Assembly: GCF_049675895.1 (NCBI RefSeq)
Contig: NZ_CP183834.1
Coordinates: 1,116,001-1,180,000, forward strand
DNA length: 64,000 nucleotides
Origin: Ampullimonas aquatilis
GTDB lineage: Bacteria; Pseudomonadota; Gammaproteobacteria; Burkholderiales; Burkholderiaceae_D
Direction: 5' to 3'
The notes under the pieces are model-generated. The model was given only the letters and a program-made list of their open reading frames with translations. It searched no databases and was not told the DNA's origin. Below are positions 36,178 to 44,011 of this stretch, piece after piece; position 1 is the stretch's first letter, and the number at the start of each line of letters is the position of its first letter. Position numbers and translations under genes: made by a program.

Positions 36178-38670
36178 TTATTGCTGCTCAAACAACAGAC
36201 AGCCGTGAACCGCGATTGGTGGCCGGTTAGAGAAATAGACTTGCGAAAAATTATTAAAACAGAAAGTTGCGTAGTGGCCCGAGTTATCCGTAATATATCC
36301 GCTGCCAATTGGCGATACATCAAAACCAGCGCCATAAAAAAGACCATCAACGATGTGTTGATTGCTGTCTAATGGATTGACAATATTGAATGACTGTCCA
36401 GCAATATTGACGTGGATATTGACTCTGACACTGCCATAAAAGTTATTAGGTGTGCCAATTGGATTTTCACCAAAAACGACATCCAGGGTCGCAGTATCAA
36501 CTTGTCCACTTGTTATCTGTACGGGTGTGGAAGATCCGCTATTCGCGATTCCAAAAACGGGTGTGGCAGATCGCAGCACATAGTGACGTGAACCAGTCGA
36601 CGGCAGATTCGCTCCTACCTTGGAAACCGCATAAGGGATGGTTTGTAATACAGGTATGCCAAAGAGATTGAACGTCCCACGCATCAGTCCAATGGATATA
36701 TCCTGATTACCCAATAAATTGGAATAGCTGATGTCACCAGGGCTTAGTAGACGATCAATCGCCGTTTCTGGTGGGTTACTCGCTACATAGTCTTGCACTT
36801 TGGTGACTGCACCCCGTTGATTGAAATAGACATAGTTACCTTTCACTGACAAACTTGAGTCGATGGGTTGTGCCACAAATGTATAGGCACCTGTGATGGG
36901 GGCTGGGCTGATTGCGCTGTTGTCGGGCTGACTGATTGCACCGCAGTTGCTGGTATCAAGTGTGGTGCCTTCGTCGGTAAATGCAACCGCTATATTGTCC
37001 GAGCTAGCCTGAAAACGGTATTCCATTTGCAGTGCCATTTTTTTGCCGCCTATGCCAGATAATAGGCCATCCATGCTGATATCGACTAAACCCTGATTGC
37101 TTAGTGCGCCAGTGACGGTAATGACTGGTATTTTAAAGTCGGGAAGAATGTTGGCCATATTGACCCATGGATTAGCTATACCGCCTGGTGAGGTGATTCT
37201 GGTGACGGTGCCGTCCTTCAGAACAAAGCCAATGTCATAGCCAACATAATATTGGCTGCCACTAAATTGCACAGACATCGTTGAGTCAGCACTTAATCCG
37301 GTAATCGCCGAAAACCCAAGGGTAGATTTGGCTAAGTGGAGGATGCGTTTGCCACAACTGGGTAGTTGTGTCGCTGGGCGACCGAGGGCATAAGAACGGC
37401 CGCCATTTTTGGGTAATAACTCGGCAGAATTAAACTTAAAGTTGCCGTTGGCTTCCATTGCTGCAAATCCGACGACACCACCATGCCAACGCCCAATGCC
37501 AATATCACCATCACCATAAACCTCGCCGACGCTCGCACTATGAATGGTTTTATAGTAGTTTGGCAGGCTGGACGTAGAGAAGGCTGTCAAGGCTCCCCGT
37601 TTATTGAAAATGGTTTTACCCGTCGGGGTCAAAGTGATGTTTCCCTGATTGACCAATTGAAAACCATCATTTGGCATGGGGCTAATGGCACTACCTGTCG
37701 AAACACCCTGTGGTGAAAGATCAGGATCGGGAAGGCTGTAAAGTACAGTAATGCCGTCTGGAGAATAGAGACTCTGTTTAATGGTTTTTTTCTGATCGAC
37801 GGTAAAGCCCATCGTATCAATGAATTGCCCTGTACCCTTGATGAGGGCTACATTGGCTTGGTCATCATAGGGGTCGGACAGGACAATTTTGTAGAGCGAA
37901 TCCAGTGCACCTGACAAGCTCAGGGCATTACCTGATGAATCAGTCTGTTTGATCAGTCCGGCCACACTGCCATTCAATATGGCCATGTTGAAATCAGATG
38001 AATTGATGTTGGCTGAAGTGGGAATTGTGTGTAAATCAAGCGGCTTGAAACTCAGCAGATTATCCAGTCCCAGCGTTTTGGATAAGCCTGAATTTGACGC
38101 ATTGACATTGCTGGCTGTCCAAATGGATTGACCACTGTTGGCGGTAACTTTGACGGCGGTACTAAATGCATTATTGACTGGCGGCGTGTCAATGGCATTT
38201 TGTTCAAAGGATCTGACCACCATTTCCGAATAGGCAGAAACGCACACTGTCATCGGGCTGTTGTTCCAGACAGCTACACCACGCATTGGCGTTGTTAATG
38301 ATGCTGACTCATTGCCAACTTCATTGATATACCGTCCGTCTTTGGCTTCGACCATGAACACGCCGCCAGAAGTGGGTGTTTGGTTGAACTGATAAAAGCC
38401 GGTATTGTCTGTCTGCGTCGATGCCACCAGACTGCGTGTGCCATCTACAGCAATGTTATACAGGTTGACTTGGGCACCAGTGACAGGGCCTTTAACAATA
38501 TAGCCGCTGATGGTTGTTGGAGATGATGTGCCGCCACCGCCACCGCCACCGCAGCCATTCAGTACAAAAATGCAGATGCAAAAACAAGTGAATTTGGATA
38601 GAAAAGTGCTGAATTTGGATTGTTTTGAATGAAAAAACGAAAGAATGAAATGCACACAGTCCCTTGTCAT
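36178..38670 (-). CDS. Large lipoprotein with duplicated ~230-residue module
   Basis: An 830-residue protein with a lipoprotein signal (VLNGC) followed by seven Gly, so it is likely anchored at the outer membrane. Residues ~50-110 look like a carboxypeptidase-regulatory/SdrD-type beta domain (SGYIVKGPVTGAQVNLYN, DNTGFYQF). The C-terminal two thirds hold two related beta-rich modules: IFNKRGALTAF ... GDGDIGIGRWHGG and YFNQRGAVTKVQ ... GNQDISIGLMRG, each followed by a YALGR or YVLRS stretch and a SGxxxVD strand. The start is MTRDCVHF at 38670; an ATG five codons earlier is possible. Function unknown, probably a surface protein. Confidence 0.72.
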   Translation of the reverse strand: MTRDCVHFILSFFHSKQSKFSTFLSKFTCFCICIFVLNGCGGGGGGGTSSPTTISGYIVKGPVTGAQVNLYNIAVDGTRSLVASTQTDNTGFYQFNQTPTSGGVFMVEAKDGRYINEVGNESASLTTPMRGVAVWNNSPMTVCVSAYSEMVVRSFEQNAIDTPPVNNAFSTAVKVTANSGQSIWTASNVNASNSGLSKTLGLDNLLSFKPLDLHTIPTSANINSSDFNMAILNGSVAGLIKQTDSSGNALSLSGALDSLYKIVLSDPYDDQANVALIKGTGQFIDTMGFTVDQKKTIKQSLYSPDGITVLYSLPDPDLSPQGVSTGSAISPMPNDGFQLVNQGNITLTPTGKTIFNKRGALTAFSTSSLPNYYKTIHSASVGEVYGDGDIGIGRWHGGVVGFAAMEANGNFKFNSAELLPKNGGRSYALGRPATQLPSCGKRILHLAKSTLGFSAITGLSADSTMSVQFSGSQYYVGYDIGFVLKDGTVTRITSPGGIANPWVNMANILPDFKIPVITVTGALSNQGLVDISMDGLLSGIGGKKMALQMEYRFQASSDNIAVAFTDEGTTLDTSNCGAISQPDNSAISPAPITGAYTFVAQPIDSSLSVKGNYVYFNQRGAVTKVQDYVASNPPETAIDRLLSPGDISYSNLLGNQDISIGLMRGTFNLFGIPVLQTIPYAVSKVGANLPSTGSRHYVLRSATPVFGIANSGSSTPVQITSGQVDTATLDVVFGENPIGTPNNFYGSVRVNIHVNIAGQSFNIVNPLDSNQHIVDGLFYGAGFDVSPIGSGYITDNSGHYATFCFNNFSQVYFSNRPPIAVHGCLLFEQQ

Positions 38671-38947
38671 GAGTATTATTATCATCGCCTGTTAGCGTAT
38701 CCTCTTACGCATTGGCACCAAATCACTGTCTTGCCTGGGTGATGCTTTTTACATGGCGCTTATTGTGTAATTTTTTGGTTTGAAACTTATTGTAGCGTAA
38801 CTTTTTCAACTAAAGAGTTCACTTGCAACTTTGCAGTGTGAAGCATTGTTTGTATCGTCTCAGGCAGCGTTTTGGCAGGATTGGGCTGGCCGACGAGTGA
38901 GAAGGCCCCGTCTATTGACTAGCAAGGAATAGGGGTGTACGCCTTTG

Positions 38948-39160
38948 TTACTGCTTTGACGTCATGAGCCTGATGACCAAGCCGCCCAGACAGTAGAGGG
39001 AGAGTGTGCCTGCGCCCAAGCCCGGTAATAGCAATAAATTGTCACCCCAGTCATCTGAAGATTCCAAATTACTAATCAACTTGAAGGCAGCAAAGGCAAA
39101 AAAGAGAGGGTCTATGAAATAGAGTTGGGTATAACCTGATTTCGTATGGTGTGCTTGCAC
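38948..39160 (-). CDS. Possible small membrane protein or gene remnant
   Basis: 70 residues from a GTG with no clear ribosome-binding site. Two hydrophobic stretches are seen: PLFFAFAAFKLISNL and LLLLPGLGAGTLSLYCLGGLVI, separated by ESSDDWGDN. The composition is protein-like, but start signals are weak, so it may be the end of a lost gene. It lies in the segment between the two 20-bp direct repeats. Confidence 0.35.
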   Translation of the reverse strand: MQAHHTKSGYTQLYFIDPLFFAFAAFKLISNLESSDDWGDNLLLLPGLGAGTLSLYCLGGLVIRLMTSKQ

Positions 39161-39291
39161 TTTTTCGACGAGTCAAAAAGTAAGCGAGGCTTAAAAAAGC
39201 CGACGGTGGCAATTCAATATTATTGAGAAAAAATGCCACAGCAACCTTCTAATTCATAACGATCACAAAGTTTTTAGATCGGAGGGACGCT

Positions 39292-39311
39292 GTTACTTAT
39301 TATTGATATTG
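39292..39311 (+). repeat. 20-bp direct repeat, right copy
   Basis: Exact copy of 35884-35903. It lies in the 528-bp gap 39161-39688. I see no supported gene in that gap; one short plus-strand reading from 39303 has no start signal. The gap also contains a REP-like segment, AATTGGACTTTGACCCTA, near 39640. Confidence 0.6.
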
Positions 39312-39688
39312 AATAGCCCAGCGCATTACTTGATCTGGCGTAAGACGGCAACCATCTTGTCATGCTTGTCAAATTTGATCATGACGAGTTGGGGCATGAT
39401 GGCGCTTCCCAAAAACTACGTCGAAGCAGACCATGTCGTAACCCGAAAGCCTTTCTCATCAACGTTTTGCCTTGCAGGGTTGTCTAGCCGGGACGTGAGC
39501 GATGAACAGAAATAAGCCCAATATTCATACCTCTGTCGGTGATAACCGCAGAACAGTGCTTCGTATCAAACTCTGAGCCAGCTCGAATCAAAACGAAAAA
39601 GCCCTGGCAGGTGTATTGGGGGTGCTCCAAAGTAAACAATTGGACTTTGACCCTATTTGCACTATTTATATAGAAAGGTAGCCATGAC

Positions 39689-40105
39689 TTACGTTTGGTG
39701 AAGATTGGCATTGGGAATACGACGTGACAGCCAAAGTAGATAACTACCAATCACCATATCCACCGAGAAACAGAATACGGGATACCAGTCCGGCACACCC
39801 ACATTGGTAATCAATTGGCTATGAATCAAGTCGTACAGCCCATGCAATATCCAGAATACCGCGACTACTATCGCCGACTGACGCATCCTCACCAATGCAA
39901 AGATCAGCCCAGCTATCACATAAGGAATACCGTAAATCATCTCCTTGACGCCGACCGCCGGTTCACCGGCTTGTAGCGCAAAGAAGGCGTACAAGCCTGG
40001 CAGAGTGAGCAGGCCGATTGAATACATCCAATGCTGCCCGCGAATCATTCGTGCCGAGACTATTGTGAGAACACCGACCGCAACACCAATGAGAGCCTCA
40101 ATCAC
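39689..40105 (-). CDS. DUF6010-like membrane protein
   Basis: A 138-residue protein with about four hydrophobic segments starting MIEALIGVAVGVLTIVSARMI. The GTG start at 40105 is backed by AAGGA 7 nt upstream. The pattern FWILHGLYDLIHSQ ... GVPDWYPVFCFSVDMVIGSYLL is typical of DUF6010-type proteins of unknown function. It stands alone and lies just left of the integron array. Confidence 0.7.
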   Translation of the reverse strand: MIEALIGVAVGVLTIVSARMIRGQHWMYSIGLLTLPGLYAFFALQAGEPAVGVKEMIYGIPYVIAGLIFALVRMRQSAIVVAVFWILHGLYDLIHSQLITNVGVPDWYPVFCFSVDMVIGSYLLWLSRRIPNANLHQT

Positions 40106-40276
40106 GATGCGTTCCTTCTTTCAAACATTTATTGTTATGTTGTTGCATGAAATGAAATCAATGAAGATGGTTTTGATGAATGCACGCATCTTATAGCGTC
40201 TAAAAAATTAATCTTAATGCGCTATGTTTATCCACCATACCGCGATGGATAATTCAATTTATCCTAATTTTATTGT

Positions 40277-40789
40277 TTATTTTTTGGCGCTATTCATCAC
40301 CGAATGACATTCACCAATCTGGCCGGTGGAAATAAAAAGTTCATTATCTTGAATCAGGTAGAGCGTGGTCGTCTGTGCTTCAATAAGTTCAACACTATCC
40401 ATGACAGAGTGTGAACCTACCAAGCCATGGTCGACAGACAGGCTGGCCAACCAGCCAAACAAACCCAATAGCTCACAGTAACTCCACAACGCACTGTCCT
40501 TGATGCCATGCAAGTAGATATTGACGCCGCATGTAGTTAATTGAGTGTTAGTTTCGTCAAATGATCGCCAGAGTCGATAAATATAACCCGGTACAGAGTA
40601 CTGAACAGGATGATTGAGATCCCAAAACGCCGTGGCAGTGATCTCTTCCTGTTGAAAAAACCAATGATCAGGAAACTGGCTCGGCGGGCTGTCACACTCC
40701 CCAAACAGATAGTCAAGAGCAGCTACTTCAATGGGCGATAAGTCGGTACGGAGTTGAGTATTGAATGTGACGTTGTAATGGCTAGACAT
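40277..40789 (-). CDS. Protein of unknown function, 170 residues
   Basis: A soluble protein starting MSSHYNVTFNTQLRTDLSPI. It is rich in aromatic residues (DHWFFQQEEITATAFWDLNH, YIYRLWRSFDE), with a C-terminal strand pair. This composition recalls proteins from mobile cassettes and polymorphic-toxin immunity groups, but I recognise no family. It is on the same strand as the cassettes, just beyond the last recognisable attC remnant, so it may be an older cassette that lost its site. Confidence 0.6.
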   Translation of the reverse strand: MSSHYNVTFNTQLRTDLSPIEVAALDYLFGECDSPPSQFPDHWFFQQEEITATAFWDLNHPVQYSVPGYIYRLWRSFDETNTQLTTCGVNIYLHGIKDSALWSYCELLGLFGWLASLSVDHGLVGSHSVMDSVELIEAQTTTLYLIQDNELFISTGQIGECHSVMNSAKK

Positions 40790-41010
40790 GAAGTATGTGG
40801 TGGCGCTTTAAGTTTGACGTTGCGGTGCCACCAAAGTGCGAGGCAAGGGGGAGGGCAGTAAAGACAGTCTTCAGAATTCAGTATAGTTAAAGCCGTCATT
40901 GCAGTGATTGTATGTCATTAAGGCATTTATTCTTGCCGACTTGTGAGACCCGGTATCACTGCAGAAATGTTTGATTAGTAGGTTAATTTAACTCAGCCTC
41001 TATTGATACT

Positions 41011-41036
41011 CGCCCCCCGGAGCGCAATCTTATGTC
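41011..41036 (-). repeat. Degenerate half attC at the left end of the integron array
   Basis: CGGAGCGCAATCTTATGTC resembles the right arm of the attC at 41552 (CTGCAATGTTATGC) but with the G of GTT mutated. No matching left arm is seen within about 150 bp. It marks the last recognisable boundary of the cassette array. Confidence 0.4.
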
Positions 41037-41042
41037 TTAACT

Positions 41043-41429
41043 TCATTTCATTGAATGCAGACCAATCATATTGCCTTCAGTATCTTCAACCAGGGCAATA
41101 AAACCGTATTCGCCAATGGCCATCTTTTGCTTAAAGACCTTTCCACCGTGCGATGCGGCTCGTGCAGCTTCAATGGCGCAGTCCTGGCAGGAGAAGTACA
41201 CCAGTGTGCTGCCGCCAGAAGGGCAGCCAGTCATGCGTACTAACGCACCCGGTGCACCGTAACTTTCCATCGAAGAAGGAAACGCCCACATCTCCATGCC
41301 GGGCAATTCGTCAGTAGCAGGATTTGCTAATTCATTGAGTGTTCCTTGAAAGACAGCCTCGTAAAAAGCTTTTGCACGAGGCATGTCCTGAACATAAATT
41401 TCAAACCAACCAACCGGATTGCTTTTCAT
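41043..41429 (-). CDS. VOC-family (glyoxalase-like) protein, integron cassette 7
   Basis: A 128-residue vicinal-oxygen-chelate protein starting MKSNPVGWFEIYVQDMPRAK, with GGAG 7 nt upstream. The paired beta-alpha-beta-beta-beta motifs are seen as FEIYVQDMPRAKAFYEAVF and, later, KMAIGEYGFIALVEDTEGN. The terminal EDTEGNMIGLHS holds the usual metal-ligand glutamate region. VOC proteins include resistance dioxygenases and isomerases; none is assigned. It is the farthest cassette from attI and lies between attC at 41552 and a degenerate half site. Confidence 0.85.
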   Translation of the reverse strand: MKSNPVGWFEIYVQDMPRAKAFYEAVFQGTLNELANPATDELPGMEMWAFPSSMESYGAPGALVRMTGCPSGGSTLVYFSCQDCAIEAARAASHGGKVFKQKMAIGEYGFIALVEDTEGNMIGLHSMK

Positions 41430-41551
41430 GATGTTTCTCCTTTTGTATTGAATTTGACTCTGACCCTGTTTATACAGCCTTGATCGTAGGCACTCAGCAA
41501 TGCGCTGAGGGATAGAACAGCGACCGAGGTGAGGCGAGTGGGTTTCATGCA

Positions 41552-41612
41552 GCCCAACGTAGAGGTGAGGGGCACGACGGTAGGAGCGTCCCACTCGACT
41601 GCAATGTTATGC
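41552..41612 (-). repeat. attC site of the hydrolase cassette
   Basis: 61 bp, bounded on the plus strand by GCCCAAC and GTTATGC (RYYYAAC ... GTTRRRY). Inner arms partly pair (GTGAGGGGC with GCGTCCCAC). The stop codon of the hydrolase gene lies inside its end. Confidence 0.8.
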
Positions 41613-42431
41613 CTTGCCTAATAGATTGCATATTTCAGGTACTGCTCGATATAGGCACGAGTAGTGAGACAGACCGTTAAATATTTTGGCCGAGGTGCAG
41701 CCTGGAATCGCTGATTCCAGGTAATCAGCCATAAGGGTTGGCGACCAATTGTCATCTGCTCCGTGCCAAATGTGCGTATTGACGGAGGCATAGGGGAGCG
41801 TGTTGTTCCACGGCTGCACATAAGCTTTAATGTCTCTCGAGTAGCCTAGGACGCGGCCAATGAAGCACGATCTTAATATTTTGATGATGCTGGATTGAAA
41901 CTCCCTATCTTTAGCCAATGCTTTATCACCACCAGCAGCAGAGGCGAACAGCAGGCGAAATAGTGCGTTGGGAAAAAACAAAGCGAGCAAGCTTTGCCAA
42001 TAGGACAATAGAACGAATAAGGCGGGAAAAGCCTTTGCTAACTGAAAAACCTGCTTCCCTGCCATTGCGTCAAGGAAGTCGCCTGCCTCAAGCGGAGCAG
42101 CGGCAGAAACTAAATGCAGGCTCTTGACCTCATTAGCCATGTAGCGGCACGTCTGCAGTGCGACGAATGCACCGATTGAAAAACCAATGATATCCACTTG
42201 TTTTCCAGCTGCTTTTTTTGAAATTTCCTCGGCCAAAAGCTTGTAATACGACTCACCGTTTATGGATGAATCGACAGAAAACCGGTCAAAACAAATAAAA
42301 GTTAAGCCATGCTCTTTTCCGTAAGTATCAAAAATAGCACATTCTTCTGGCGCTCCAGGTACACCATGAAAGTAGATCGCTATTCGTCCGTTATCGGAGC
42401 CACAATGATTGAATTTCAACAGCTTCTCCAC
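41607..42431 (-). CDS. Alpha/beta hydrolase, integron cassette 6
   Basis: A 274-residue alpha/beta hydrolase starting at GTG. The oxyanion segment is YFHGVPGAPEE, the nucleophile elbow is GFSIGA (Ser as nucleophile), the acid is likely in HGADDNWSPT, and the catalytic His is in GLSHYSCL. A hydrophobic cap region (FPALFVLLSYWQSLLALFF) suggests a nonpolar substrate. It is flanked on both sides by attC sites, and its stop lies within one of them, as is normal for a gene cassette. Confidence 0.85.
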   Translation of the reverse strand: MEKLLKFNHCGSDNGRIAIYFHGVPGAPEECAIFDTYGKEHGLTFICFDRFSVDSSINGESYYKLLAEEISKKAAGKQVDIIGFSIGAFVALQTCRYMANEVKSLHLVSAAAPLEAGDFLDAMAGKQVFQLAKAFPALFVLLSYWQSLLALFFPNALFRLLFASAAGGDKALAKDREFQSSIIKILRSCFIGRVLGYSRDIKAYVQPWNNTLPYASVNTHIWHGADDNWSPTLMADYLESAIPGCTSAKIFNGLSHYSCLYRAVPEICNLLGKA

Positions 42432-42437
42432 TTTAAT

Positions 42438-42497
42438 GCATAACGTTTGAATTAAGGAGCTGGCTTTAGCCAGTCCCGCTTGAATGATGGGTTAGGC
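42438..42497 (-). repeat. attC site of cassette 5
   Basis: 60 bp, bounded by GCATAAC and GTTAGGC. The centre CTGGCTTTAGCCAG is a perfect hairpin. It differs from the attC at 43247 by only a few bases. Confidence 0.88.
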
Positions 42498-42767
42498 AGC
42501 ACTCTCTGGCTCCTTAATGACGTTAACTATTCGCACAAAGTAGCCACCGTCCCAGTTAGCTGCAATGGCATCTGAAAACTCGTCGGCAAGCGCATCTCCC
42601 GTGGTATCGAAGTCATTTTTCCCCACTAAAACAACAGTTTCCCCCTCCCATTGACAGGAAAAAATTTGCTGCCACGGACGGTGTCTAAATTCATCTAAAA
42701 CGTCTGCGGCAACTTGTGAGCCATGCTCTGGTGAAATGCCATCACATGCAAGAGTGATGCAATACAT
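42492..42767 (-). CDS. 91-residue cassette protein of unknown function
   Basis: A soluble protein starting MYCITLACDGISPEHG; its TAA stop is formed inside the attC. Strands and helices alternate (FSCQWEGETVVLVGKNDFD, GGYFVRIVNVI). No family is recognised. It has attC sites on both sides, so it is a complete cassette of about 340 bp. Confidence 0.7.
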   Translation of the reverse strand: MYCITLACDGISPEHGSQVAADVLDEFRHRPWQQIFSCQWEGETVVLVGKNDFDTTGDALADEFSDAIAANWDGGYFVRIVNVIKEPESAA

Positions 42768-42771
42768 TTTT

Positions 42772-42840
42772 GCCTAACGTTTGAGATGAGAGGCTTGACC
42801 CGGCTTGCCGGGGCAAGTCCTCTCGATTGAAGGGTTGGGC
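42772..42840 (-). repeat. attC site of cassette 4
   Basis: 69 bp, bounded by GCCTAAC and GTTGGGC. The arms pair well: GAGAGGCTTG with CAAGTCCTCTC, with one unpaired base as is usual for attC strand selection, and CCCGGC with GCCGGG at the tip. Confidence 0.9.
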
Positions 42841-42841
42841 G

Positions 42842-43237
42842 TCATTCGCGTAGGAACCGTCGCCACCAAGACACTTTTCGCAGAGGCTCGGCAGGTTTCC
42901 GTGTTTGTGTTGGATCGAATTCCCAATCGGCTTCCGTTAGGTAGGACGTACCGTCGTCGTCTTGTACTCGTGCGTTCAAGGCCTTCGCGACCCGCAACAT
43001 TTTCCTGTAGAGCGCCGTATCGGGCCACTTGGTACTTATGTTTCCTTGGAACCAATCTAGCCAAGGCTCCTCGTGCTTTGAAGGTCCGATCCACCGAACA
43101 AAGTAAGGACCATTTTCTGGCCACAACTCGAATTCAGGATCGGTTGCCACGTAGGCAAGCCACTCCTCGGCTGTGATCGGCATCTGTACGTTCTCTGCCC
43201 ACAGTTCGGTTCTTGTGATGTGAAGCTCTACGCCCAT
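42842..43237 (-). CDS. 131-residue cassette protein of unknown function
   Basis: Starts MGVELHITRTELWAENVQ at 43237, just inside the cassette; the frame is open through the neighbouring attC, but that part cannot be the native start. It is soluble and rich in Trp and acidic residues (MPITAEEWLAYVATDPEFE, WIGPSKHEEPWLDWFQGN), a composition like small immunity-type proteins. The tail is basic (SWWRRFLRE). No family can be named. attC sites lie on both sides. Confidence 0.68.
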   Translation of the reverse strand: MGVELHITRTELWAENVQMPITAEEWLAYVATDPEFELWPENGPYFVRWIGPSKHEEPWLDWFQGNISTKWPDTALYRKMLRVAKALNARVQDDDGTSYLTEADWEFDPTQTRKPAEPLRKVSWWRRFLRE

Positions 43238-43246
43238 GTGTATGAC

Positions 43247-43306
43247 GCCCAACGTTTGAATTAAGGTGCTGGCTTTAGCCAGTCCCACTTGAATGATGGG
43301 TTAGGT
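43247..43306 (-). repeat. attC site of cassette 3
   Basis: 60 bp, bounded by GCCCAAC and GTTAGGT, with the same CTGGCTTTAGCCAG centre as the attC at 42438. The near identity of the two sites suggests cassettes 3 and 5 come from the same host integron pool. Confidence 0.88.
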
Positions 43307-43312
43307 GATACT

Positions 43313-43546
43313 TTAGTCGCCAATAAAGCGGACATAAGTATGAACCCCCACTGAATCGTTTAAGAATACCACCAGTCGATTGATATTATCTTTAAGTGCT
43401 TGGTCAGACATTGTAAACGCCATTTCTTTTAGCTCAGAGACAAGAACAGGTAGTTGAAGTTGATTGGCGAGAAAGTTTCCGTATAGATCGATGAATCGGA
43501 GACAGATGCTGTGTTTTGAAGCCTCGCTCACGATGCGACTATCCAT
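43313..43546 (-). CDS. 77-residue cassette protein of unknown function
   Basis: A small soluble helical protein beginning MDSRIVSEASKHSICLRFID. Helices with heptad-like hydrophobics follow (LPVLVSELKEMAFTMSDQAL), and it ends in YVRFIGD. It starts 2 bp after the attC at 43549, the usual tight packing of cassettes. No family recognised. Confidence 0.62.
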   Translation of the reverse strand: MDSRIVSEASKHSICLRFIDLYGNFLANQLQLPVLVSELKEMAFTMSDQALKDNINRLVVFLNDSVGVHTYVRFIGD

Positions 43547-43548
43547 AC

Positions 43549-43620
43549 CGCTAACGTCAAAGTTAGCTAGAACTTGGCCAGTTTCATCTTCTCTTCGGGC
43601 GGCTGAGCTCTACGTTAGGC
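43549..43620 (-). repeat. attC site of cassette 2
   Basis: 72 bp, from CGCTAAC (one mismatch to RYYYAAC) to GTTAGGC. The inner arms are less regular than in the other sites. Confidence 0.72.
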
Positions 43621-43964
43621 CTCATTTGGGATCTTTCCCGTGCCAGCGCCGGATGCTGCTTACCTAGCGCGTCCAGGACGAACAGCTCGATTCCTCGCAG
43701 CTCCTTGACAGAGGACCACTTAATGGGCAGTCCAGTAGGGCTGATGCTGCAACTTCGACTCTCCCCAACGTCGATCTTGTTGTGCCCTCTAGTGTCAAAG
43801 TCGATGCAGAGTCCCGGATGGCCGTGCGGCTTTAGCAAAACATGCGTTACTGAGACAGGGCGCTTTCCGCTGTTGGAGACAGTGACTTGCGCGCGTACCA
43901 ATCCGTTCACTTCTTGAATCGGTACGGCACTGGCCCGCAGTACGTGCCTATCGCGATACAGCAT
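43584..43964 (-). CDS. Cassette gene, probably 5'-truncated
   Basis: 126 residues from the ATG at 43964. The codons just upstream read as the end of a hydrophobic segment (VVSFLMLYRDRH), so an N-terminal membrane anchor may have been lost. The body, VPIQEVNGLVRAQVTVSNSG ... VSVTHVLLKPHGHPG, looks like an Ig-like beta-sandwich domain. An in-frame TAG lies 15 codons before the ATG, inside the broken attC of cassette 1. It is probably a remnant fused to cassette 1. No family named. Confidence 0.5.
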   Translation of the reverse strand: MLYRDRHVLRASAVPIQEVNGLVRAQVTVSNSGKRPVSVTHVLLKPHGHPGLCIDFDTRGHNKIDVGESRSCSISPTGLPIKWSSVKELRGIELFVLDALGKQHPALARERSQMRPNVELSRPKRR

Positions 43965-43989
43965 CAGGAACGAAACTACCAGAGACGGT

Positions 43990-44011
43990 CCGCTCGAACG
44001 CTATGTTAGGC
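43990..44011 (-). repeat. Half attC of cassette 1
   Basis: Only one arm is present: CCGCTCGAACGCTATGTTAGGC on the plus strand, written in parts as CGCTCGAACG and GTTAGGC. The partner arm and RYYYAAC box are missing before the next gene, so cassettes 1 and 2 could not be excised separately. Confidence 0.6.

Noticed and set aside
38660..38690. Fur-box-like GATGATAATAATACTCATG before the large lipoprotein
   Set aside because: Only about 13 of 19 positions match the consensus, and it overlaps the start codons, so AT richness explains it.
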